A stretch of DNA of 52,443 nt from Chloroflexota bacterium (lineage in GTDB: Bacteria; Chloroflexota; Dehalococcoidia; Lucifugimonadales; UBA3495): contig JAQBXL010000008.1 of assembly GCA_027624135.1 (NCBI GenBank), forward strand, positions 1 to 52,443, written 5' to 3'. The position numbers and the translations under genes were made by a program. How positions within the stretch are numbered: the first letter of the stretch is position 1; each line of letters opens with the position of its first letter. Under the pieces are notes generated by a model. It had not been told where the DNA came from and did no database searches. It saw nothing but the letters and a program-made list of their open reading frames with translations. Positions 27,798 to 35,754 of the stretch are shown piece after piece.

Positions 27798-28961
27798 TTG
27801 ACGCCTACACCTCCCGAAGCCCGAGCTCAGATCGTAAATATGGTCCGCGACTTTGTGCGGCGGGAAGTTGAGCCGGTCGCCAGTCAGCATGACCGCGACG
27901 ACACTGTGCCCCACGATTTGATCGACCGCATGAAAGAGTTGGGTCTATTCGGGATCACGGTGCCCGAAGAATACGGCGGCATGGGGCTGGATTACACCAC
28001 ATTCGCCAATATCTTTGAAGAACTGAGCAAGGGGTTCATGACCCTGAGCGGGGCAATCGGCACCCATCACATCCTGACTTACGTGTTAACCCATTACGGG
28101 ACGGAAGATCAGAAGCAGCAATTCCTGCCGGACTTGGCCGCCGGGCGCAAGCGGGGCGGACTGGCCTTGACCGAACCCAGTGGCGGCACCGACATGGCCA
28201 ATCTGCAGACCACGGCCACCAAGAATGGCGAAGAATACCTCATCAACGGTACCAAGATGTTCATCACCAACGGGCGGTACGGCGACGTGTTCTGCCTGTT
28301 GGCCCGGACCGACCCGGACATGGAACCCAAGCACCGGGGGATAAGCTGTTTCGTGGTGGAGAAAGGCGGTCCCGGTTTCACGGTGGGGAGGGACCTGGAC
28401 AAACTCGGGTATCGAGGCCTGGACACCTGCGAGTTGATCTTCGATAACTATGCGGTTCCGGAAGACAACTTGATCGGTGGCAAAGAAGGAGCGGGGTTCG
28501 GAATGGTGATGAGTGGCCTGGAGACCGGCCGTATCAACGTCGCTGCCCGGGCGGTGGGAGTCGCCCAAGCCGCCTTTGAAGCCGCCATCAAATATTCGCA
28601 GCAGCGAGAAACATTCGGCAAGCCCATCTCCGAGCATCAGGCCATTCAGCTCAAACTGGCCGACATGGCCACCAAGATTCAGGCTGCGCGGCTGCTGGTC
28701 TACGACGCGGCGGCCAAGAAAGACACCGGGCAGAGGGTGGACCTGGAATCTGGGATGGCCAAACTGTTCGCCAGCGAAGTGTGCTTGGAAGTAGCCATGG
28801 AGTCCATGCGGGTCCACGGCGGCTACGGTTACCTAAAGGAATCGCCGGTGGAGCGGTACTACCGGGACGCACCGTTGATGATAATCGGAGAGGGCACCAA
28901 CGAGGTCATGCGTCTGGTGATCGCCAAACAGCTGCTCCGCCTACCTGAGTATCAGCTTTAA
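27798..28961 (+). CDS. Acyl-CoA dehydrogenase
   Basis: A 387-residue flavin-dependent acyl-CoA dehydrogenase, introducing the alpha-beta double bond of acyl-CoA in beta-oxidation or amino acid breakdown. Domain order is N-terminal helical, beta middle (LTEPSGGTDMANL, FITNGRYGDVF) and C-terminal helical with QRETFGKPISEHQAIQ and the GGYGYLKESPVERYYRDA segment. GEGTNEVM carries the usual active-site glutamate position. The start is TTG at 27798, 8 bases after AGGAG; no nearby ATG fits. It has its own promoter and is convergent with the crotonase gene. Chain-length preference is unknown. Confidence 0.95.
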   Translation: MTPTPPEARAQIVNMVRDFVRREVEPVASQHDRDDTVPHDLIDRMKELGLFGITVPEEYGGMGLDYTTFANIFEELSKGFMTLSGAIGTHHILTYVLTHYGTEDQKQQFLPDLAAGRKRGGLALTEPSGGTDMANLQTTATKNGEEYLINGTKMFITNGRYGDVFCLLARTDPDMEPKHRGISCFVVEKGGPGFTVGRDLDKLGYRGLDTCELIFDNYAVPEDNLIGGKEGAGFGMVMSGLETGRINVAARAVGVAQAAFEAAIKYSQQRETFGKPISEHQAIQLKLADMATKIQAARLLVYDAAAKKDTGQRVDLESGMAKLFASEVCLEVAMESMRVHGGYGYLKESPVERYYRDAPLMIIGEGTNEVMRLVIAKQLLRLPEYQL

Positions 28962-29029
28962 AGCGATTTCTAGTCGGCCCCGACACGCGTAAGCCATATT
29001 TCGCTCTGTAGTAGGGGTCGGCGTTAAGG

Positions 29030-29806
29030 CTACCGCCCCTTCCATTGGGGTTTGCGCTTCTCTGCGAAGGCTTTGGGGCCTTCTTTGGAGTCCTCGGTCA
29101 GCAGTAGTGCATCGTACATCTGGTAGGTCAGGGCAGATATGTCCGGGTTGGACATATTTAGGCCCCGGTAGGCCAATTCTTTGAACGTCTGCACGGCCAG
29201 CGGTGCGTTGTCCGCGATCTGTTGCGCCATTGCCATCGCCTCTTCCATCAGGTCTCCGGCGGGCACGACTTTGTTCAAGAACCCCATGTCATAGGCCCGT
29301 TGAGCTGTCACGGGTTGAGCGGTAAGAACCAACTCCAACACTGCGGACAATGGCATCTGCTTGGGCAAGATCGTGCCAAAGGGAGGAAGCAGGCTCCACT
29401 TGGTCTCGGAAATGCCCAGTTTGGCTTCTTCGGAGGCGATGCGCAGATCGCACATCTGAGCGATTGACCATCCACCCGCCAGGGCAAACCCGTTCACTGC
29501 GGCGATCATCGGTTTCCAGGTCCGTGGCCACATGAACGGACTTTCCTTGGTCATGCTGGCCGAGGCATTGGCCTGGATCCCCTTGGCATTGTCCTCAGCC
29601 CGCTCTTTCAGGTCTCGTCCCGAGCAGAACGCCCGGCCGGCCCCGGTGATGATGGCGACGAAGGCTTCGGGGTCGTTGTCGAACTGGACTATGGCATCAG
29701 CCAGTTCCTGGCGCAGCAGCCGGTTGATGGCGTTCAATGAGTCCGGCCGGTTCAGTGTCATGGTAACGATGTTGCCCTGCTTCTCGTAAATGATCGTCTC
29801 AGCCAA
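29030..29806 (-). CDS. Enoyl-CoA hydratase/isomerase (crotonase) family protein
   Basis: A 258-residue crotonase-fold protein. The oxyanion-hole segments AGRAFCSGRDLKE (about 56-68) and NGFALAGGW are seen, as is the LGISETKWSLLPPFGT segment, which carries one of the two catalytic glutamate positions; the second glutamate is not clearly conserved. It may therefore be a hydratase, isomerase or other crotonase. The start is TTG, placed 9 bases after AGGAG; no ATG fits better. It is convergent with the acyl-CoA dehydrogenase and may share a pathway with it. The next minus-strand gene upstream is the HIT protein. Confidence 0.88.
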   Translation of the reverse strand: MAETIIYEKQGNIVTMTLNRPDSLNAINRLLRQELADAIVQFDNDPEAFVAIITGAGRAFCSGRDLKERAEDNAKGIQANASASMTKESPFMWPRTWKPMIAAVNGFALAGGWSIAQMCDLRIASEEAKLGISETKWSLLPPFGTILPKQMPLSAVLELVLTAQPVTAQRAYDMGFLNKVVPAGDLMEEAMAMAQQIADNAPLAVQTFKELAYRGLNMSNPDISALTYQMYDALLLTEDSKEGPKAFAEKRKPQWKGR

Positions 29807-29867
29807 AATTGTTTGCTCCTAACTGGAAGATAATGTGTGCCATGACTGTTGTGCGCTGACAACTACC

Positions 29868-30203
29868 CTACGCGTACGGACCCAGGTCTCTGCCGCCGAT
29901 GACGTGCAGATGGCCATGGGCCTGGCTCTGCATGCCGTCGCGTCCAAAATTCGATAGGAATCGAAAGCCATTGGGCGCGTACATCGCCCCCATATCCACC
30001 GCCAGATTCCCCATGCGGGTCAATAATCCACTGCTCCACATCTCAATCTGGCTCATGTGCCTGCGGGGAATAACCAACAGCATCAAAGGAACCCAGGTGA
30101 GCTTGTTCACTATGACCATCAGATCATCGTCCAGATAACGGTACTTGGCCGGTTCTTGGCCCGCGGAGATGCGGCAGAAAACACAGTTGGGGTCTGAACT
30201 CAA
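29868..30203 (-). CDS. HIT (histidine triad) family protein
   Basis: A 111-residue HIT protein with the active-site triad in AHGHLHVIGG and an N-terminal CVFC motif (residues 7-10) that suggests a zinc site. HIT proteins hydrolyse or transfer nucleotidyl groups, such as AMP-lysine or dinucleoside polyphosphates. The start is TTG at 30201-30203, placed about 9 bases after AAGGA. Together with the crotonase it may form a minus-strand unit, with 61 bp between them. Confidence 0.85.
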   Translation of the reverse strand: MSSDPNCVFCRISAGQEPAKYRYLDDDLMVIVNKLTWVPLMLLVIPRRHMSQIEMWSSGLLTRMGNLAVDMGAMYAPNGFRFLSNFGRDGMQSQAHGHLHVIGGRDLGPYA

Positions 30204-30342
30204 TGGCGGATGATCCTTCGGGTGTGTCGGTTTGCCTTGTGACTATAGGTTGCCCCATATTCCATGTCAACGAACCGCATCGGATCAGCGAGCAAACGGG
30301 GTTGGCAGGACTAGCTGATTCGTGCCTGAGTGCTGCCTGTGG

Positions 30343-30348
30343 TATCAT
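30343..30348 (+). promoter_or_regulatory. Possible extended -10 of mogA
   Basis: TGG followed by TATCAT (30343-30348) gives an extended -10 box, with transcription starting about 12 bases before the mogA start. No matching -35 is clear. Confidence 0.3.
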
Positions 30349-30366
30349 CTCCAAACGGAGGGTGAC

Positions 30367-30858
30367 ATGTACGGATTAGCCGTTTTGACGGTCAGCACGT
30401 CCGGGTCACAGGGAAAGCGTGACGACAGCAGTGGACAGGCCATAAAAGACCTGCTGGTGGGTGACGATTTCCAGGTGGTTCGCTATGAGATTGTGTCTGA
30501 CGACAAAGACACTATCTCGGCGAAGTTGTCCGAATGGGCCGACGCCGATGACGTTGACCTGATCGTGTCCACCGGCGGCACTGGTCTGGGACGCTACGAC
30601 GTGACTCCCGAGGCCTGTCTAGCGATTCTGGACAAAGAGGTGCCCGGCATGGCGGAAGCGATGCGGGCCAAGACTTTGGAATTTACTCCGATGGCGATGA
30701 TTAGCCGATCGGTGACTGGCATACGAGGCAACACTCTGATCATCACGCTGCCGGGCAGCACCAAGGCGGTACAGGAATGCTTGGCAGTGGTTATGCCCGT
30801 GATACCCCACGCCTTGGAATTGCTCCGCCGCGAAACGGTCAGCGAACACCCCCGGTAG
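30367..30858 (+). CDS. mogA: MogA/MoaB family molybdopterin adenylyltransferase
   Basis: A 163-residue MogA/MoaB-family protein, adenylylating molybdopterin for molybdenum insertion. The motif TGGTGLGRYDVTPEA (about 79-93) and the GSTKAVQECLAVVMPVIPHA C-terminal region are typical. The track start (30322) is replaced by the ATG at 30367, which has GGAGG in front. No other molybdenum cofactor genes are in the window, so it is an isolated member. The 113-residue unknown gene follows by 39 bp. Confidence 0.9.
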   Translation: MYGLAVLTVSTSGSQGKRDDSSGQAIKDLLVGDDFQVVRYEIVSDDKDTISAKLSEWADADDVDLIVSTGGTGLGRYDVTPEACLAILDKEVPGMAEAMRAKTLEFTPMAMISRSVTGIRGNTLIITLPGSTKAVQECLAVVMPVIPHALELLRRETVSEHPR

Positions 30859-30897
30859 TCGCGTAGCCCTTATCTCAACCTCAGGAAAACTAGGAAT

Positions 30898-31239
30898 ATG
30901 AGCGAAGAAACCACCGAAACACAAGTCGTCTACTGGCCGAGAGTAAAAGAGATTTTGGACGGGATAATGGCCCGTTGGATCGAGCGCTGGGGACGGCAAC
31001 CGCTACCTGGAATCCATGCCTATTATTGGGACACACCTCAGGCGCTTCAGGAGTCTGTGCTGTCCGGTTTGCGGGCCATCGAACCAGGACTGCCCGCCAG
31101 ACAGACCAACTTGGTGAAGTCTTTGGCCCGGAGCGTTGGCACGTCTGGCAAGATGCCCTTGCGCGGGCCATTCTTGTCTACTGAGGAAGTTGACGAGGTA
31201 GTGGCTTGGATCGACGGAGGAATGCCTGAAGGCCCATAA
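30898..31239 (+). CDS. Small protein of unknown function, cytochrome-c-tail-like C-terminus
   Basis: A 113-residue protein, not recognised. The C-terminal portion (GKMPLRGPFLSTEEVDEVVAWIDGGMPEGP, split 84-113) resembles the tail of short c-type cytochrome or planctomycete-cytochrome-like domains, which use WI(D/N)xGxP. There is no CXXCH heme motif and no signal peptide, so if related it has lost heme binding. The N-terminal half is Trp/Tyr-rich. It lies 39 bp after mogA and is followed by a strong hairpin, so the pair may be one transcript. Confidence 0.5.
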   Translation: MSEETTETQVVYWPRVKEILDGIMARWIERWGRQPLPGIHAYYWDTPQALQESVLSGLRAIEPGLPARQTNLVKSLARSVGTSGKMPLRGPFLSTEEVDEVVAWIDGGMPEGP

Positions 31240-31289
31240 CGGCTGATGGGTCGACCAGTCAGATCTTCACTAAAGATTTGGATACAAAA

Positions 31290-31319
31290 AAAGAGCCGAG
31301 GCGTTAGCTCCGGCTCTTT
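31290..31319. terminator. Bidirectional hairpin terminator
   Basis: AAAGAGCCG pairs with CGGCTCTTT around a 12-base loop, with an A-run upstream and TAGTTTT downstream. It lies between convergent genes (the 113-residue gene and the NHL gene), which suits termination from both sides. Confidence 0.85.
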
Positions 31320-31344
31320 AGTTTTGCTTGGGAGATGGCGCTTT

Positions 31345-32349
31345 CTAGACCAGCGCCGGCTCTGCTTCCTTGACGTATACCTGGATGCGATTCCGGGTAT
31401 GGTCAATGATGCAGATCCTACCCTGTGAATCAATCTTGACCGCACAAGGATGGGCCAACAACTTTTCGTAGTCGGGGTCGTTATTGTAAGCAAGGTTCCG
31501 CTGCCGGATCATGTCCGGATTGGATCCAAGCTTGTCCTTGCCCCACTTGGAAAGCCGGGCCTCGCCACGGAACTCACTCACGTAACGGCCGTCGGGAGCG
31601 AATACCTGTACCCGGTTGTTCATCCAGTCGGCGACGTAGATGTCGCCATCTGCGTCCACGGCGACACCGTTGGGCCGGTTCAACTGCCCAACGCCGCTGC
31701 CAGAGACGCCTATGGAGGCTTCCCATTGGCCATCGGCGGTGAACTTCTGGATCCGGTCGTTGCGCCAGTCGGCGATGTAGATGTGACCTTCGCCGTCCAG
31801 TGCGATGCCCCAAGGCATGTTGAACTGTCCGTCTCCACTGCCCGCGGAGCCGAACTGGCTGAGGTACTTGCCATCAAGGGTGAACTTCTGAACCCGGTTG
31901 TTGCCGGCATCGACGACGAAAATGTTGTCATCGGCGTCAATGGCCAGGCCAGCTGGACCCTTCAGCTCTCCGTCTCCGGAGCCGGCGGTTCCCCACTTGC
32001 TGACGAACTCACCATCTTTGGTGAACTTTGTGATGCGGTTCAGCCACTCGTCGGCCAGATAGAGGTTTCCCTTACTATTCAGGGCTACAGAAGTGGGCCA
32101 CATGAATTCGCCGTCGGCCTCGCCGTAGGCGCCGAATTCAGTGATGTACTCTTCATCCAATGTGATTGCAGTGACGTGAACGCCATCTGGCCGGTTCTCA
32201 TAAGACCGGTTGCAGAGGTAGACGGTTCCGTCAGGGGCGATGGCCATATCCGTAGGATTGCGGAAACCGGTGCCGGCAAATTCTGCCCGGCCAACGTCAT
32301 GGCTGTGGCGGAAGGTTCGGCTAGTTAGGCCGAAGAAATGTGTTGCCAT
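31345..32349 (-). CDS. NHL-repeat beta-propeller protein
   Basis: A 334-residue protein with six NHL repeats, each with the pattern P-x-G/S-(V/I)-A-(V/L)-D-x-x-G-(N/D)-(I/L)-Y-(V/I)-A-D plus NR(I/V)QKF. They fill nearly the whole protein, so it forms a six-bladed propeller. NHL propellers bind proteins, RNA or sugars, or act as peptidylglycine-lyase-like enzymes. No signal peptide is visible, so a cytoplasmic place is suggested unless exported by another route. It follows the DUF1501 gene after about 133 bp that contains a 28-bp palindrome, and is probably part of the DUF1800-DUF1501-NHL operon. Confidence 0.88.
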   Translation of the reverse strand: MATHFFGLTSRTFRHSHDVGRAEFAGTGFRNPTDMAIAPDGTVYLCNRSYENRPDGVHVTAITLDEEYITEFGAYGEADGEFMWPTSVALNSKGNLYLADEWLNRITKFTKDGEFVSKWGTAGSGDGELKGPAGLAIDADDNIFVVDAGNNRVQKFTLDGKYLSQFGSAGSGDGQFNMPWGIALDGEGHIYIADWRNDRIQKFTADGQWEASIGVSGSGVGQLNRPNGVAVDADGDIYVADWMNNRVQVFAPDGRYVSEFRGEARLSKWGKDKLGSNPDMIRQRNLAYNNDPDYEKLLAHPCAVKIDSQGRICIIDHTRNRIQVYVKEAEPALV

Positions 32350-32377
32350 ATGTCTTTACCTCTTCGTTGCTTGTTGC

Positions 32378-32405
32378 GCCGGGCCGCTTTCGAAAGCGGC
32401 CCGGC
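32378..32405. repeat. 28-bp perfect palindrome between DUF1501 and NHL genes
   Basis: GCCGGGCCGCTTT and its exact complement AAAGCGGCCCGGC meet at a central CG, so both strands read the same over 28 bp. As RNA it forms a very stable hairpin between two same-strand genes. There is no T-tract, so it is not a canonical terminator; it could be a processing or mRNA-stability signal or a dimeric protein site. Confidence 0.85.
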
Positions 32406-32482
32406 CAAACGTTGCAATAAGTTAACCGTTACCGACTTGCAGCCATCAATGCTGCGTCGGATGACCTAACCACAGGAGGAGG

Positions 32483-33622
32483 TTAGGCGAAGAACTTTAC
32501 TCGCTCGAAGTTGCCGCCGACGATGGGCTCGGCGTCCAACTGGAACCAGTCTTCCAAGATGGTGGAGTAGACAGACCGGAAGTCCAGGTTGAACTTCAGG
32601 TTGCCGCCGTCTTCCTGCTTGGAAGGCTCTAGAGAGGGATACTCGCCGTAGATGCCGCCCTTGACATGCTCACCGACTGCGAAGGCAACGCCAGCGGCGC
32701 CGTGGTCGGTGCCTGAGCCGTTGTCGGCTATGCGGCGACCGAACTCACTGAAGAACAACAGCGTCATGTTGTCGCTGGCGTCATGCTGTCGGAGGTCGGT
32801 CATGAAGGTATCCACGGTGTTCGAGACATCGGTCAACAGACCAGCATTGGCTTGGGCCTGGTTGGCGTGAGAGTCGAAGCCGTTGTACGGAGAGGTGGTG
32901 TACAGAACCCGCGTGCCGAAGCCAGCGAGGTTGGTCTGCACGATGTTCTTCATGTACTGTCCGATGGCCGTCGGCGAGTACTCCACGTTGGAGGTGTACT
33001 TGTCGGGAGCGGTGGACAGGATGTCGGCGCCCTTGAGGGCGTCGGTGCCGGTCTGATGGATGTAGTCCATCACAGCGCCGGTGCCGATGGCAGGGGAATA
33101 CATGCGGCCGAAGACGTCAAGAGCCTCGTTCCGCTGGTTCTCACCCTCGATGCCGGTCAGCAGACCGTAGGTCTCCAAGTTGCCCACAGACGCGACGGGG
33201 ACGCCGTCCATCACCAAGGCTCGGGGAAGACCACGGCCGAAGTTGACGGCAGTCAGCACGTTTTCAGAGTTGGGGTCCAACTGTTTGGTGGCGCGGCCCA
33301 ACCAACCCTCGGTTCCAATGGTTTCCGGCTCACAGGTGTGCCAGATGTCCATCGAACGGAAGTGAGAATAGCTGGGGGTGGGGTATCCGATACCCACGAA
33401 GATGGCCAGCTTGCCCTCGTCCCAATACTTCTTCAGTGGGCCCATCGTGGGATGGAAGCCCAAATCGTCGGTTATAGGGATAATCTGATCTTCGGGCACG
33501 GCCAAGGTGGGGCGTAAGTCCCGGTACAATCCGTTGTTCCGGGGGATGACGCAGTTTAGGCCGTCGTTTCCGCCGGACAGGGAGAGTACTGCCAGGACTG
33601 GATCTTTCTGGGTTGAAACCAT
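32483..33622 (-). CDS. DUF1501 family protein
   Basis: A 379-residue member of the DUF1501 family (alkaline-phosphatase-like superfamily, sulfatase-type fold), seen in SLSGGNDGLNCVIPR at the start and SEFGRRIADNGSGTDHGAAG at about 290-310. Most members carry a Tat signal; here the protein begins directly with MVSTQKDPVLAVLSLSGG, with no signal. It is coded 51 bp after DUF1800, a very common partner. The start has AAGGAG in front. The role of the DUF1501/DUF1800 pair is not established. Confidence 0.9.
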   Translation of the reverse strand: MVSTQKDPVLAVLSLSGGNDGLNCVIPRNNGLYRDLRPTLAVPEDQIIPITDDLGFHPTMGPLKKYWDEGKLAIFVGIGYPTPSYSHFRSMDIWHTCEPETIGTEGWLGRATKQLDPNSENVLTAVNFGRGLPRALVMDGVPVASVGNLETYGLLTGIEGENQRNEALDVFGRMYSPAIGTGAVMDYIHQTGTDALKGADILSTAPDKYTSNVEYSPTAIGQYMKNIVQTNLAGFGTRVLYTTSPYNGFDSHANQAQANAGLLTDVSNTVDTFMTDLRQHDASDNMTLLFFSEFGRRIADNGSGTDHGAAGVAFAVGEHVKGGIYGEYPSLEPSKQEDGGNLKFNLDFRSVYSTILEDWFQLDAEPIVGGNFERVKFFA

Positions 33623-33673
33623 GATTTCTCCTTACGTTTTTAGTATCTCGAGAGTCAGTCTTTTTGCGCAGAC

Positions 33674-35098
33674 TTACTCGAACTGGAATTCCGCGGTGGC
33701 AGCAATCATCTGGAACATCTCACCAGACCGGCGGGTGAAGTCCGCCTGCTCAGCTTCGGTTCCGTGAGTCAAATCGCCTTCCTTGGATGCGTGGGATATC
33801 AGTAGTCCCATGGTGTCTTCGGTCATGACCAGCGGGCCGGTCAGGTCCAGACAACCGTTGACGAACTGTTCTGGGCTAATCTTGTCGCCCAGGCCCATGA
33901 GCCGGTTGACCAGGGAACGCACCCCTGCCAACTCGGTGTTGCCTAGGATGTCGGAGGCGAAGTTGATACGCTCGACCAGGGTGCCGCTATCGATCCACTC
34001 GCGACCGGTGTGCCAACCTTCGACGGTGGGCGGGTTCATCAGGTCCATGCCCATGTACTTCGGCTCTTGAGAGAGTTCAAACAGGCCGGGTTTGTAACCT
34101 TGGAACTCTCCAGTCATGCGGAGCAGGCTAACGACCATCTCGGCGGGGTTCTTTACCTTGGCGTAGCGCACTGCTTCGTCCTTGAAGAAAGCGGAATTGA
34201 AGAGGACGTCCAGCATCGCTTTGATGGAGTGGTCCGAATCCCAGTAGGCCTTCTCCAGAGCTTCAATGGCTGCCTGATCCCGGGGCGGGGTTAACCGCCA
34301 GGCGGGGACCTGGGGCTCGTCGGCTACGAAGTAGTTATAAAGGTGCCTGGCCAGGAACCGGGCGGTGGCAGGCTGTTCGCAGGCAATCCTAATAATGTCT
34401 TCGCCGTTCCAGTTGCCGGTCTGACCAAGGAAAGTCTTCTCGGAGTAGTCGTGGTCGGCTGGGTCGAACCGGAACTCCCAGGGACTGCGCCCGTGGGGGA
34501 ACGGAGGATAGGGCGGGGCGATGTTCCAGCCGGTGAAGGCCCTGGCGCAGACCTTGACGTCGTCTTCACTGTAGTTGAAGGCTTCGTCCATCCCTACGCC
34601 CAGGGAGAATAGCTCCAAGAGCTCTCGGCCATAGTTCTCGTTGAGGTTGGCCTTGTGGCTCTCGGTGTTGTCCAGGTAGTACATCATGCCGGGGTTAGTC
34701 GAGAGCTTGAACAACAGATCGTCGAACTTGCCCATTCCATTCTGCCGGAAGATGTCGACCATCAGACCCATCTCTTGGCCGCTATCAATCTTGCTGTGTC
34801 CGGCACAGAAGATCATGTGCCAGAACAAGGCCACCTTTTCTTGAAGCTGACGGGGGCTGTTGATCATCCGCCAGACCCATTGCTGCACATTGTTCTCAAT
34901 GGCAGCCGCCTCGAAGTACGAGGGGTTGAAGCGAATCAGCAAATCTTCCTCGACGGCCCCTTGGCTCTCGGGGTTGAGTAGTTCTTGGACTACGCTGTCA
35001 TAACCTTGCGCCGCTTTGGCCTCAATCTCATCTAGACTCGCTCCGAAACCGGCGCGGCGCATGAGGTGGGCCATCAACGCGATATCCTGTTCAGCCAT
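33674..35098 (-). CDS. DUF1800 family protein
   Basis: A 474-residue DUF1800 protein, with HLMRRAGFGASLDEI at the N-terminus, VALFWHMIFCAGHSK, NENYGRELLELFSLGVG and FTGWNI as typical segments. The ATG follows AAGGAGGAGCAC, a strong ribosome-binding site. It is the first gene of the DUF1800-DUF1501-NHL operon behind a near-consensus promoter. No signal peptide is visible, which parallels the DUF1501 partner. Function is not established; the pair is often linked to extracellular or surface processes in other phyla, but the lack of export signals argues against assuming that here. Confidence 0.9.
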   Translation of the reverse strand: MAEQDIALMAHLMRRAGFGASLDEIEAKAAQGYDSVVQELLNPESQGAVEEDLLIRFNPSYFEAAAIENNVQQWVWRMINSPRQLQEKVALFWHMIFCAGHSKIDSGQEMGLMVDIFRQNGMGKFDDLLFKLSTNPGMMYYLDNTESHKANLNENYGRELLELFSLGVGMDEAFNYSEDDVKVCARAFTGWNIAPPYPPFPHGRSPWEFRFDPADHDYSEKTFLGQTGNWNGEDIIRIACEQPATARFLARHLYNYFVADEPQVPAWRLTPPRDQAAIEALEKAYWDSDHSIKAMLDVLFNSAFFKDEAVRYAKVKNPAEMVVSLLRMTGEFQGYKPGLFELSQEPKYMGMDLMNPPTVEGWHTGREWIDSGTLVERINFASDILGNTELAGVRSLVNRLMGLGDKISPEQFVNGCLDLTGPLVMTEDTMGLLISHASKEGDLTHGTEAEQADFTRRSGEMFQMIAATAEFQFE

Positions 35099-35244
35099 GT
35101 GCTCCTCCTTGAAAAATGGTTTTAGATTTAGCTTCGGGCAGAACTTCTACCCGTACAATCGCAGCTACATGAAGAAGGCGCATCAAACATGGGCCATAAC
35201 CCAAGCTTGATGCATACCTTATGTAATATTCGTTACAAGAAAGA

Positions 35245-35273
35245 AATATAGACTAAAGTGGAATTACTGTCAA
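35245..35273 (-). promoter_or_regulatory. Promoter of the DUF1800-DUF1501-NHL operon
   Basis: On the minus strand TTGACA (35268-35273), a 17-bp spacer and TATATT (35245-35250) form an almost perfect sigma-A promoter. The transcript would start near 35238, leaving a leader of about 140 nt before DUF1800. Confidence 0.82.
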
Positions 35274-35642
35274 CTAAAATTTGGCCGATGTTTGCCGAAG
35301 CTAAATCGTGCCTGTTCAAATCGCCCAACTTTGGCCGGTTGGCGACCCAGTAATTCGGGTAAAATCTTCCTCTGAAGGGCAAATCAGACTAAAAAGTGCG
35401 AGCATATCGGTGCTGTTTACGGAGCCTTTACGATACTGCTGGTTGATCAATCGAAGATGTCTCGCTGATTGTACCGATTCGTGCACATTTCGCACAACCG
35501 TGGGCCAGGCCTGAAAATCTAGCCACCCTGGCCAGCATTGGCCCGTCTTCAGCAAATATTAGGGCGGAGTTGTAGGCTGCGAAGTTGTAGACTATCGAAC
35601 AAGTCGATAACGAACTGGGATCGTTGCCACAACCGGATTGTC
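35274..35642. other. Intergenic region between divergent operons
   Basis: About 370 bp separate the DUF1800 promoter from the hopanoid promoter. Three ORFs of 68-79 codons are present on both strands, but none has a recognisable family or ribosome-binding site. Short GC-rich inverted segments (for example GGCCAGG/CCTGGCC around 35500-35535) may fold, but I see no defined element. Confidence 0.5.
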
Positions 35643-35672
35643 TTGACATGGTCTAAAACGCTTTGCTAGCAT
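35643..35672 (+). promoter_or_regulatory. Promoter of the hopanoid gene cluster
   Basis: TTGACA (35643-35648), 18-bp spacer and TAGCAT (35667-35672) start transcription near 35679. The track start codon for the first gene (35671) overlaps the -10, so translation must begin downstream, at 35755. Confidence 0.7.
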
Positions 35673-35754
35673 GCCCGTAATCGGCTTCCATCGTATGCCG
35701 ATGTATCCCGTCAGCCGCTCAGCGGCTGACCCTCTCTATAGAGAGAAGAGGAGT

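Noticed and set aside
35308-35649. Small ORFs between the divergent DUF1800 and hopanoid promoters
   Set aside because: No recognisable family or start signal, and they overlap each other on both strands.
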